Assembly: GCA_900095095.1 (NCBI GenBank)
Contig: FMBT01000371.1
Location: forward strand, 62,001 to 126,000
Direction of reading: 5' to 3'
DNA from: Fragilariopsis cylindrus CCMP1102
Lineage: Eukaryota; Bacillariophyta; Bacillariophyceae; Bacillariales; Bacillariaceae
DNA: 64,000 bases
Below, piece by piece: positions 22,114-32,695 of this stretch. The translations under genes and the position numbers were made by a program. Within the stretch, counting starts at the first letter, position 1; each line of letters begins with the position of its first letter. Under the pieces are notes generated by a model that saw only the letters and a list, made by a program, of their open reading frames with translations, was not told where the DNA came from and did no database searches.

Positions 22114-24936
22114 TTACTTTTTAAATAATGAACCAAATTTCTTAAGACCTTCTCCAATCCCTTTTAAATCATCAACATCTAAATTACTAGCAATACTAGA
22201 TGCTAAATTTTTAATCCCACCAGGTTTTACAATATCACTTAATCGTCCTAGAGAACCACTAGAACCATCAGAACCACCTTTACTCTTGGAACGAATTGTT
22301 TTTAATAATTCAATATTAGCACGAACTAATTGTAATATACTTTCAATAAATACTTTCATTTGTTTCCCTGCAGTACGTATATGAAATAATTCTAATATAT
22401 GTGCAGAGGCAACCTCCAAATCCCAGGAACCATTTTGAAATGAATCAATTGCAGTTAATGATGATTCTGCAAATCCACGTGATGTTGTGATCATTTCACC
22501 ACACATACCAATCTTATCATTAATTCCGACAAATCCTTCTAAACTATGAGAAATTACTGTTAATGCATTCGCATCCTCAATTTTATTACGGATTTCATCT
22601 AATTCACGCACATCATTGCCAACATCAACCTTCTTTACAGTAGTAGTACGAGCACCACGAGTTGTTGTTGTAGTACCATCATCACCAATAACTCCACCTC
22701 TCGATTTCTTATTGACCTCCTTTTCGTCATCAACGAAATCGATATCGATATCGATATCGATATCGATATCATCATCGTCTTCGATAGATGTTAATTCTGG
22801 TATTAATACATCCGGCATATTACGGATTGCATCATCGACACCTTCGATTGTCTTGATCACTTGAGATGTACACGCGGTAAATTCATCATCAATACCTGTT
22901 GCTAATTGAATACATAACATAATTTCATCCCCATCCGCTAAATCCTTGAGAGATGCAAACGCCTTGGATGCATTACTCGTACGAAATTGTACTATATTTT
23001 TTAAATGATCACATATCTCTTTTGATGTATCTATATGAGTATGAATATGAATAGTAGCAAAAGCAACAACAACAACAAATTCTATGAGTGTTTTGTTTTC
23101 GATAGGCATGTAAAAATTCGTCAACTTGGACGAAAAGTGGAAAGTAGTAAAAGAGACAAAAACAGAACGTCGAGTCGAGTCGAGTCAAGTTCAGACACAA
23201 CATGACAGAAATATAGCATATGTGTAAAATAGGACGTACCTCGTAACAATATAGATTTATCTTTTGATATATCACATAATCGTATTGATTCTTTTACTTG
23301 GATTAGACTATGACCTAATACATCACGTGCATTGGATAATGCACCCCAAATAGTACCTAATTTAGTGGAGGCAATTTGAAATAAGGATATAATCCATTTT
23401 ATTAATAGTTGTACCTTTTCGGCAAATAATTTCATTAATCCTGATAAACGTAAACACCGCCAGGCATCGGTTGCAATTGTTTTAATTTTACTCAAAATCT
23501 TGGCAGGATTTTTGTCCTCATTGTCATCATTCCCTAAATTTCTAAAACTACCGGATACCGATTCCACATCACAAGCAAAATTATTGATACTATTAAACAT
23601 AGCTGATGATAATTCACCATTTTTACGTAATCCATCAAATGCAGCGGAACCACTTTTTACTACAGTAAATAAATTCACATCTTTGATATCCTTCACTAAT
23701 TTTTTCATATCATTGACAGATTGATCAATATCTGGTAATTCTGGATCACCATTTTTCCCACCTTTACTGGATGCTTTCTTCATTTTATTTTCCACAAATG
23801 GTTCTACATATAATATATATATATAGATATAATATATAACAGAAAACAAATAATACGAAATTGGGTTGAATTGATTGAATAAATAACAGAAGGGATTATT
23901 ATTGCCAAGGAGTATAGGAGTGAAGGTAATGAAACACCAAAAATAGTGTGTGTATTGGTGTGTGAATGTGAGTGGGAGAGAGACACATTTCAGAAAAGGA
24001 AAAAAGAAGGAATAACTCACTAGCTAGTATAGCTATATAGCTAGTACCTAGTAGTAAGGAACAACAACACAAAACACGTACCTATCGCATCCGGCAAGGC
24101 ATCAATACCACGTTCCATTGATAAAATCATTTCTTGTGATTTATCCACACATTTTAGACTTAAATCAGATAATTCACGTGCTAGATTCGTTGCTGATTGT
24201 ATACGGTCACCATCCATTAAATCTTGTATAATAGCAAATTTAGAGGCATCCATACCTATACCTCTACTGCTGCTTGATTTACTAGTACTACTACCAGTGA
24301 CATCATCCAGTGTGGTTTGTAATTCTTGTCCAAATTGGACCATTTCATTTGCCTTTTCAATTGTGATACGACATAAACCAGATGTTTCACGTGCTGTTGT
24401 ATAACATTCATCACCAGCACGTTTAATACCAACGAAGTCTATTTATTATTATTGAATGGGTTTTTTGTATTGAAATTATTATTTGGTTTTGCACACACGA
24501 CAATACACAGTAGACGGAACGAACGAACAGGATCGAGGAGGATCGAGTATAGTAAGAAGGACATAGATAGACAGAGATAGAGAGGGTATCAAAATAGTGA
24601 GCAGGTCATATATTATGTGCGTTTATAATTGTGAGATACAGTACATGCAAGAAAAGAAGCAGACGCAGACGGTAGTTATTATCGTCAGTATATCTATCAG
24701 TAGATGAGGTATCGGCGACGGCGAACGAAGAAGACAGACAGACGTAGTTAATCGTCGGTAACGTTCCACAACAAGAATAAACACACGTAACGTAATACGT
24801 AAAACGTAAACTTGTAATACGTACCTATAATAATTGGCATATCAAATTTATCATCAATTCTATCAATCACATCTTCCGCTGCATCCTTTATAGAATCGGC
24901 AAGATTCCCTAATTTTCCAAGAAATTTATTCGGCAT
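22114..24936 (-). CDS. four-exon helical protein of unknown function
   Basis: Exons 24936-24825, 24438-24082, 23803-23240 and 23030-22114 join to 649 residues without a frame break (112+357+564+917 nt). All three introns are phase 1, all start GTACGT, and each splits an xxA-G|Axx codon pattern. The protein is almost entirely alpha-helical by appearance, with no signal peptide. The amino terminus LADSIKDAAEDVIDRIDDKF is amphipathic. The middle has repeated helix pairs (SKFAIIQDLMDGDRI in exon 2 and KAFASLKDLADGDEI in exon 4 look like repeats of one unit). An (Ile-Asp)5 tract (22742-22771) sits in an acidic linker, and a Gly/Ser linker precedes the last helix LKGIGEGLKKFGSLF. A hydrophobic segment VQLLIKWIISLFQIA in exon 3 could be membrane-associated. 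I do not recognise a family. The internal repeat suggests a duplicated helical bundle, perhaps a membrane- or cytoskeleton-associated scaffold. Confidence 0.75.
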
Positions 24937-25931
24937 TATAACGATTATCTCGAATTTGATTTGACTATTGTATTCTGATTCTTCTGATTTTTATAATACT
25001 GTAGATTAGATTCTATTCTCAATTTAAGTGTTGTATTATGATGATGTTATGTTGTCTTGTTCGTGATTGCTATGCTGTGAAGATACTATGAAAAGATCCA
25101 ATTCCAACGCGCTGTACAGTACAGTATGGCGAGGTGCTACATGCGCTTAAATGCGAGCAGAAATTATTGGCGAGAGGAAGACCATCCCCCCTTTTCTTTC
25201 AAGGAAATTAAAAGGGGGAGCAAAAGGTATACCAAACTCTCCCTTCTTCATTCGTGGATATCACGTCCTCATTTTATTGCATGCATGTTTTGTCGTGCTG
25301 CTTTTGCTTTTTGATGTCGATGATGTCAAGATCAAAGAAAGAACCAGAATGATAAGTAAAAATTGCTGTACAGCTAATGTAACACTTCTTTCGGTGTAGC
25401 AAACATCAATTTCCAGAGTTACCATAGCCCCCTGGAGATCTATTAACGCTCTCTTCCAAGCATAGCGAATATAAGAACATACTAAAATATTTACTACTGA
25501 TACAATAATTATAAAGTCATTGTCTTTCCAAGACATAGCTTACGTACCAGAAACCAACAAAGAAGAAGAGTAGTTCAATTATGCTACTGTAGAATACCGA
25601 AGTTCGTAATCCACTTATGTGCTCGTATTTGGGATTAACAGTGATGATTAAAAAAAGGCGAACCTGTTGAACATCAAGGAGGCTTGTTCGTTCATATTAT
25701 AAATGTAAGAGAGAACAAAGAGGAAGATTAAGTTTTCAAGACACTGATAGAAAAGACTGATTGTAGTCGGAATAAAAATGTTTTTAGTACGGGGATTTTG
25801 GTAACATTTTTCAGCCAAAAGAAAAAGCTAAGATCACTTCAAACTTAGTTTCCATAGTCATACACATAAATTTAAGATACTTTTAGATTTCTAACAAGAA
25901 AAAAAAAATTACGATATCTTTGTGGTTCCCC
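24937..25931. other. intergenic between divergent genes
   Basis: No gene is supported. Short open frames on both strands at 25126-25536 lack coding character. A TACAGTACAGTA repeat at 25114-25125 resembles motifs before other genes. Confidence 0.45.
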
Positions 25932-27500
25932 ATGCAACTAACATCCACAATGAACGCATTCTACACCTTTATCATCTTGTTAATGACGCTGCATCCAGGC
26001 GTCCAGGCAAACACGGTACGTAAAAGATGATTTTCTTTTCTTTTATTACGAATTATGTTGCCCTATTACATTAATGGGCTACGTGATGTGGTGTTCCGAC
26101 GAAACTAATCTGATCGCTTTCTTGTTCATTTTGTCTCTCCACATACGACGATACGCTACGAAACAATACGATACGATGTGATACAATACCCAAATTGATC
26201 TCATCAGAGCGTCAGTAGATATCTCCATGGACGTAATTTGCTATCTCCTGCGTCCGGTGATGGGGGTGATGGTGGTGATTTAGATTTAGATTTGGATTTG
26301 GATTTGGATTTGGATTTGGATTTGGATTTGGATTTGGATGGTGATTGTGAAAATTCAGCTACATTCGGTTACGGCGGCGATGTCACCAAGACATGTGATA
26401 CATACGTTGCACTAAAACCTGTAAAAAGATGCAAAAAGGTACAACCTAATACTGAAAAGAAACTAAGATTCTTCTGTCCTAGAACATGTAAAAGGAAATG
26501 TCTCAATGCACCGACAGCTTCTCCTACTGATCGTGGTGAATGTCAAAATTCTGCCGACTTTGGTTTTGGTGGTGATGCGAAAAGGACATGTGATGCATAT
26601 GTTGCACTAAAACCCACAAAGAGATGTAGAAAGGAACAACCTGGTACGGGTGGAAGGAAATTGAAATACTTTTGTCCTGGAACATGCAAGAGGAGATGCA
26701 AAACTGATTCACCTACAGTAACTCCAACTGCTTCTCCTACTGATCGTAGTGAATGTCAAAATTCTGCCGACTTTGGTTATAGTGGCGATGCGAAAAGGAC
26801 ATGTGATAAATACGTTGCACTAAAACCCACAAAGAGATGTAAAAAGGAACAACCTGGTACGAGCGGAAAGAAATTGAGATACTTTTGTCCCGCAACATGC
26901 AAGAGGAGATGCAAAACTGATTCACCAAGTTCAGCACCCTCATCTTCACCATCATCTTCACCATCATCATCACCAACAACATCAGAACCAACAACATCAG
27001 AACCAACTGAAACAGGATCGTCAACTGGATCAATTAATAGTTCATTTGATGGATCATTTTTTGGAACAGATTCATTATCATTAGGATCGTCACCAGGATC
27101 GTCACCAGCTTCATCACCAAGTGAAACAGGTTCATCAAGACCATCTTCATCATTCTATCCCTCTTCAGCACCAAGTTCAAGTTCGGCACCGTCTTCATCA
27201 TTCAATCCCTCTTCAGCACCATCATCAAAACCATCATCATCACCGACAGTATCATCATCACCGACAGCCTCATCATCAGATGAATCATCATCAGCATCGC
27301 CATCGCCATCAGGGTCTGCAGCACCATCACCAAGACCATCTTCATCATCCTATCCCTCTTCAGCACCATCTTCATCACCATCTTCACCACCATCTTCATC
27401 ATTCAATCCCTCTTCAGCACCATCATCATCACCGTCATCATCACCGACAGCATCAACATCACCAACATTTCAACCCACAACATTTCAACCCACAACATAA
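25932..27500 (+). CDS. secreted protein with three ShKT repeats, 2 exons
   Basis: Exon 1 is 25932-26015 (in-frame ATGs at 25932 and 25950) and encodes a signal peptide ending near HPGVQA. The intron is 26016-26207 (GTACGT..CAG, phase 0). Exon 2 is 26208-27500. About 458 residues. After an (Asp-Leu)10 tract made of GATTTG hexamers (26277-26336) come three near-identical six-Cys units of about 53 residues, each C..NSAxFGYGGD..TCDxYVALKP.KRC..FCPxTCKRxC, starting near 26345, 26539 and 26752. They resemble ShKT domains with a KxxC core. The remaining 190 residues are S/P/T tracts (SSAPSSSPS, FQPTT). Units 2 and 3 are most alike, so the last duplication is younger. The protein is probably wall- or mucilage-associated; ligand unknown. 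The tail continues as FQPTT-like codons after the stop (about 27570-27700). Confidence 0.8.
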
Positions 27501-28090
27501 CATTCGTACCCCAACTCTAACTGTTTTGTTTCGGTTTCTCTTTTTTGCGTGTGTCGTGCCGGAATCAACAGACTACATTTCTACCTACAACATTTCTACC
27601 TACAACATTTCAACCCACAACATTTCAACCCACAACATTCATACCTACTACTACATTTGAACCCACCGTGACTCCAAACCCTACCTCGCCACCTGAATAA
27701 ATCTGATAATAAAATGTACCAACCCATACCTACCGTACGAGAGCTTTTTTTGTTTGCTGTTCGAGATCTTTTATACGGTTTCATATTATATTTTAAATTT
27801 GGAATATCAGGTTCTGCAGCAGTATAATCATGATACGATACTGTACTGAATCATCAAGTTTAGCACGAACTTTAGCACCAACTTCATTATTGTATCCCTC
27901 TTCAGCACCATCACTATCACCAACATCAGCATAACCATCAGTATTACCATTACCATCAGCATTACCACTGCCACTACCATTAATGTTACCATTACCATTA
28001 ACGTTACCATCAACTTCAACAACAGCAACAGCATCAGCAACAGCATCAGCATCAGCAACAGCATTACCATCACCGCATGAAACTAACTGA
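27501..28090 (+). pseudogene. orphan S/P/T tail fragments of ShKT genes
   Basis: At 27566-27700 the codons TFLPTT, TFQPTT and TFEPTVTPNPTSPPE continue the style of the preceding protein tail up to a TAA, but no donor site before the upstream stop joins them. At about 27858-28090 a second piece reads YPSSAPSLSPTSA, then a stop, then Pro/Leu/Thr/Ala-rich repeats. Both look like tails of further tandem gene copies or a frame-shifted extension. They are unlikely to make protein alone. Confidence 0.4.
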
Positions 28091-28923
28091 TGCTATACAT
28101 ATTTATTCCATCCTTCACTCTACGTCATACAGTACTATAGTAATATGCAAGAGACAACAGTTCATATGGCCATTAAAAATAAAGAAATAATAGTAATAAT
28201 AGTAATAATTAATATTATAAACGCGACAAACTATAGGACTACAGCTAGGCCATCACTGCTCGTATAATGTACGGTACTGTACGGTACGGTACGGTACTGT
28301 AATGCAATGTACTGTACTGTATATGACTTATAGAAGTTTTCCAACGCTATAGATTAGAGAATATACAAAACTTTTGTTGTCTCTGCTACCTTTATCATAG
28401 CTTGCTGTGTTGTGCTGTGCTGTGTTGTGTTGTTGTTGTGATGTGTTGTGTTGTGTTGTGTTGTGTTGTGATGTTATTGTATAGTTTTGTGTATTTTGTG
28501 ATGTCAAAAGATCCAAAAAAAAGGAAGAGCAGATCCTTCTATTATTTTTCACTCCAACTAATTAAATCACGCGATACAGTAGAAACTTTGGTGTGTTGAG
28601 ATACCCGCGGTTTACTGTACTGTACTGTATTGAAAAACGTTTGCTATTTCCGACGACGACGACGACCAGACCGCTCGCCACTCATTTTTATTTTTAAATC
28701 CTGTGAAGGAAACAGGCTACAACGCAGAACTTGCAAGTACTCCACGCAGAAAAACAAACAACACTCAAGACACCCACATATTATGATCACATCACATCAC
28801 AACACATCACATCACATGCAGGAAAAGAGACAGAACTGAACCAACTCAACACATCCCGAACGAACTGAACTAAAGAGAACTGAACCGAAGTAAACAAAGA
28901 AAAACAAACTGCAAGAAATAATA
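28091..28923. repeat. intergenic with simple repeats
   Basis: A GTACGGTACTGTACGG-type repeat lies at 28268-28322, a TGTTGTG/TGCTGTG repeat at 28401-28475, and ACATCACATCACA at 28790-28815. A TACTGTACTGTACTGTA motif lies at 28612-28630. The CAAACTGAACTGAA-rich leader before 28924 looks like a 5' UTR. Short open frames here are shadows of the repeats. Confidence 0.5.
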
Positions 28924-31308
28924 ATGAATAGTAATAATAGTAAAATAATAATTATGGCATTTTGTTCCTACTTTTTAGTATCGTCATCATCATCGATCAT
29001 GAGGAGGAGGGCCAGCATCACTACTACTATTCAAAGATCATTCTTGACAACAAAAACTGGTACTGGAATTGTTTCTGTCGAAGCATTTGTTCCCAGTATT
29101 TATATCGGACAACAACATCGTCATCGGCAGCACTACAAGAGTTCTGCTGTGGGATCGTCATTCTCTACATCATCATCATCATCATCGTCATTGAAATCAA
29201 CATCGACAGCATCCGCCAGTAGCAGTACCGACGAAGAAACAACAACAAAACTAGATAATGATTCCAATGATTCCAATAATAGTAAGAGTAATTCCAATTC
29301 CAATGATAATAATTCCAATAATTCTTTTGATTTACCATTCTTAAATTTACATACAATAACCCAAAATGAATTAGAAGTATTAATTGTATCCTGGGGATAT
29401 CCAAAATTTCGTTCGAAACAAATCTATGAGTGGATTCGATCCAAAGGGATTACAAATCCTAATGAGATGGTCAATATACCAAAAACATTACGTACTACCT
29501 TAATTCAATTTACTACAACGCCAACGCCAACAACGAACGATGAAGACTCCGATAACGAAGACTCGGAATCGGAGACCTATGATAATTTTGGTGGTGGATC
29601 ATTGCAATTAGAATATGAAGCAATTAGTAAAGATGGGACACGAAAACGTGCTTACAGGCTAAGAGATGGTCAATTAATTGAAAGTGTTTTAATGGGACCA
29701 TATAATGATGGTCGGTATACGGCCTGTATTTCCAGTCAAGCAGGATGTGCAATGGGATGTATTTTTTGTGCGACAGGACAAATGGGTTTCGCTCGTCAAT
29801 TAACTTCGAATGAAATATTTGAACAAGTGTCAAGATTTTCTACAGAATTAAAAAAAGAAAGTATACAAAATCAAAATCCACACACAAGATTATCCAATAT
29901 TGTTTTTATGGGAATGGGTGAACCATTAGCAAATTATAATAATGTTGTGACATCGGTCAATAGAATTAATAATGAATTAGGAATTGGGGCACGTAAAATT
30001 ACAGTATCAACGGTAGGTGTCGTACCCAATATCCGTAAATTATTTGCGGACAATACCTTAATGCCACAAGTACGATTAGCGGTCTCATTACATTGTTCCA
30101 ATGATCTTGAACGATCAAAATTATTACCAGCGAATGATCGATATGGTGGATTGCATGAATTAATGACCTGTTTAAAAGATTATATTGATACGACCGGTCG
30201 TCGTGTCACGTTAGAATGGGCCTTAATTGCCAATCAAAATGATAATATTGCAACGGCGAAAGAATTAGGACACTTAATTCAAAAATATCAATTACGTAGA
30301 GATATGGTCCATGTCAATGTCATACCGTTAAATCCCACTGATGGATTTGTCAATGGTCAACCTAGTAATGTCAAAGCCGTCAATGCCTTTTGTCATTGTT
30401 TATCGAATGAATTTCATATCACCGCTACACCTCGTGTCCGACGTGGAATTGATATTGATGCTGGATGTGGACAATTAAAAGCAAAATCACCTCTAAAAAA
30501 AAAACCAAAAGGTATAATAGTGAATGTCAATGTTGAAAAAGAAGTAGTAGAACCAACAGAACCAGAACCACTAGAACTTTCTGATTTTGTGGTGGATGAT
30601 CTACAACAAGAATTACAACGTATTGTTGGTGTATACGAAGATGACGATGATGATGATGATATCGTAACTGCTGCTACTGCTGCTGCTACTAGTGACATAA
30701 GCAACGATGGCAACGCTGGCGAAGGCGATGAGGAACAATTCTTCAATGACATTAGAAGCTTTGATATAGCAGCAGCAGCAGCTACTGCTACTGCTGCTAC
30801 TACTAGTGAAGCAGCGACAGCAGGACCATCAATAAATGCAAATGCAAATAGAGAAAATGGAAAGAAGGAAATTGTGGAATTTATAATTGATACAAATGCT
30901 GTTGATTTTGAACAAGATGATTTTGATAATCCAGAATATGAAATTGGTTCGAATGATATGGACGAAGTTCATCGATTAATGTCATTAGTAGATAATATTG
31001 TTCCTAAACAACAACAACAACCAGTTACTACTGCTGATACTGCTGACACAAATACTGAGGTTGAGGAGGTGGAGGAATATGAATCTATATTAAAGGGACC
31101 AACCACAACAATTGTGAATGAGGATGCGGTACGGGTGGCTAAAAAGAAACGGAAAAAATTACTACGAAATATCAAACAAATTCAAAATTTAAAAAAAATG
31201 AAAGAGAATGGCGAATTAAAAGAATATTCCAAAGAACAAATTGAAAAAATAAACAAAGAAGATATATGGCGTATAGAAATTGAAAGTTTAGAACATAATT
31301 TGAAATAA
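28924..31308 (+). CDS. RlmN-like radical-SAM 23S rRNA/tRNA methyltransferase
   Basis: A single-exon gene of 794 residues. The catalytic core (about 135-535) is RlmN/Cfr-type: CISSQAGCAMGCIFC gives the 4Fe-4S ligands Cys275, Cys279 and Cys282 and the assisting Cys268, FMGMGEPLANY is the SAM-binding GEP-type loop, and RRGIDIDAGCGQL provides Cys515, the residue methylated during catalysis in RlmN. The enzyme adds C2-methyl to adenosine in 23S rRNA and some tRNAs, so a plastid or mitochondrial site is expected. The amino terminus has a hydrophobic start and VEAFVPS, which resembles a diatom plastid cleavage motif. About 260 extra residues follow the core: acidic and Ala-rich low complexity, then a Lys-rich coiled-coil-like end. 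Bacterial RlmN is about 380 residues, so the extension is unusual. Leading ATGs at 28924 and 28954 are both possible starts. Confidence 0.88.
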   Translation: MNSNNSKIIIMAFCSYFLVSSSSSIMRRRASITTTIQRSFLTTKTGTGIVSVEAFVPSIYIGQQHRHRQHYKSSAVGSSFSTSSSSSSSLKSTSTASASSSTDEETTTKLDNDSNDSNNSKSNSNSNDNNSNNSFDLPFLNLHTITQNELEVLIVSWGYPKFRSKQIYEWIRSKGITNPNEMVNIPKTLRTTLIQFTTTPTPTTNDEDSDNEDSESETYDNFGGGSLQLEYEAISKDGTRKRAYRLRDGQLIESVLMGPYNDGRYTACISSQAGCAMGCIFCATGQMGFARQLTSNEIFEQVSRFSTELKKESIQNQNPHTRLSNIVFMGMGEPLANYNNVVTSVNRINNELGIGARKITVSTVGVVPNIRKLFADNTLMPQVRLAVSLHCSNDLERSKLLPANDRYGGLHELMTCLKDYIDTTGRRVTLEWALIANQNDNIATAKELGHLIQKYQLRRDMVHVNVIPLNPTDGFVNGQPSNVKAVNAFCHCLSNEFHITATPRVRRGIDIDAGCGQLKAKSPLKKKPKGIIVNVNVEKEVVEPTEPEPLELSDFVVDDLQQELQRIVGVYEDDDDDDDIVTAATAAATSDISNDGNAGEGDEEQFFNDIRSFDIAAAAATATAATTSEAATAGPSINANANRENGKKEIVEFIIDTNAVDFEQDDFDNPEYEIGSNDMDEVHRLMSLVDNIVPKQQQQPVTTADTADTNTEVEEVEEYESILKGPTTTIVNEDAVRVAKKKRKKLLRNIKQIQNLKKMKENGELKEYSKEQIEKINKEDIWRIEIESLEHNLK

Positions 31309-31799
31309 AATAAATATTAAATGATAATATAATAAGTTTTGAATAGTACGTAAATACAATACAACTATTACAGTAGCCTTAAGTAATAGGGTACTTCTTA
31401 GAATACTTTGCTGCATGTATTGAGATCAAAAAAAATTGAATGAATGAATTAACGTATATGTAATGAATTGAATTGAATTGAATTGAATTGATTTTATGGA
31501 TCTTAAATGAATATTTCCTCTGTGATGTGATTGACTCACATTTATTTAACAAAATTCTTATGCGCTGTGCCGGATTTTGATTTATTCATTCATTCATTCA
31601 TTCGTGAAACATCAATCCGCCACGAAAAACAAGACTAACGTAATAAGTGAGACGCGCGATTGATGATTCCAAAATTGCAGAGCTAGGTCGTGTGAAAACT
31701 GTAGAAGTGCGAATCCAACCGCGTGCTACTATTTTTATGTCACCATAAAATACAGAATAAAGCGAATAAAACACAAATAACACAAATATAACAATAATC
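31309..31799. other. intergenic, no gene seen
   Basis: AT-rich, with a GAATT pentamer run at 31465-31490 and an ATTC tetramer run at 31586-31602. A tRNA-like spurious translation near 31640-31725 was examined and rejected. Confidence 0.4.
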
Positions 31800-32577
31800 A
31801 TGATGACGAAGAAACAATACCAAAAGAAAGAAGACAAAGAAGGGATCATAGCCGTTGCAGTTGACGACGACGACGACGATAATGAAAAGCATGAGCAAAC
31901 AACTGGTGAAAAAGTTAAAGAAACGGTTACCGACAAGAAATTCCTCCAAGGTGCTGGTGTTGGTTTTCTTGCTGGTGCGGCTACCGGTGCTACCATAACT
32001 CATTATGTTGATAAGAAAAAGAATAAAAAGGAAGAAAAGAAACGTGCTGTGGAAGAAAAACGTAGAAGAAAAGAAGAAGAAAAACATCGTAAGGCACAAC
32101 TAGAAGAACAAAGACATGAATTAGAAAGGAAACAAAAAGAAAACGATAAAGCTCAAATAGAAAAGCAAAGGCAAGCCAGAGAACGTAGACGACGTGAAGC
32201 AGAGGCAGCATCACGAATTGCTACTCCTGTGTTGATTACCTACGGCCGTTGCAACCATGGCGTACCCGCAAGGAGTAGGACAACCTCAAGTAGCACAAGC
32301 ATATCCGTCTGCTCCAGGAGGATATGTGCAATATGGGGGAGCTCCCGGATATGGGCAGCAACCTCAATACGTGGGTTATGGTCAGCAGCAGCAACCTCCT
32401 CCGTACCCATATGGTTATGGCGCTGCAGCACCACCACCTAACTATGGATATGGATATGGAGGACAACCTCAACAAAGAACTGTATACGTCGAGGAACGAC
32501 GAAGACGTGGAATGGATCCAGGAATGGCTATGCTAGGTGGGTTCCTAGTGGGTGATATGTTGGGAGGTGGATTTTAA
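31800..32577 (+). CDS. glycine-zipper and XYPPX-rich small protein (frame offset)
   Basis: The first frame (ATG 31800) encodes an acidic start, GAGVGFLAGAATGATITHYV (a glycine-zipper-like membrane or membrane-bending segment, residues about 50-70), and then about 75 residues of Lys/Glu/Arg-rich coiled coil. The second frame (32245-32577) encodes Gln/Pro/Gly/Tyr repeats (YPQGVGQPQ, PPYPYGYG) and ends MAMLGGFLVGDMLGGGF. The two halves read as one protein of about 255 residues whose frame changes between 32236 and 32300. No plausible intron separates them, so a one-base offset or a recent mutation is likely. The architecture (zipper, coiled coil, XYPPX repeat, hydrophobic Gly end) is like stress- or vesicle-associated plant and algal proteins, but no family is assigned. 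The gene is convergent with the K+ channel gene. Confidence 0.55.
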
Positions 32578-32695
32578 ATTTATAAGAATAGGAATATATT
32601 AAAATTAAACACATGCCAAGAAAATGTTAAAAATTAAAACATGCATGAATTATACGTAAAGAAGATCTTATGTAAGTAACATCGTTACTATGTCG

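Noticed and set aside
22740-22772. GATATC repeat as a possible regulatory palindrome array
   Set aside because: It lies within a verified reading frame and is explained as an (Ile-Asp) codon repeat.
27121-27660. 179-codon His/Gln-rich frame on the plus strand
   Set aside because: It is the +1 shadow of the S/P/T tail of the ShKT gene.
31640-31725. Possible tRNA gene (an A-box-like TTGCAGAGCTAGG and a B-box-like GTGCGAATCC; the antisense translation looks like the familiar false ORF over tRNAs)
   Set aside because: The T-arm does not pair, the conserved TTC of the T-loop is TGC here, and the acceptor ends do not form a seven-base stem.
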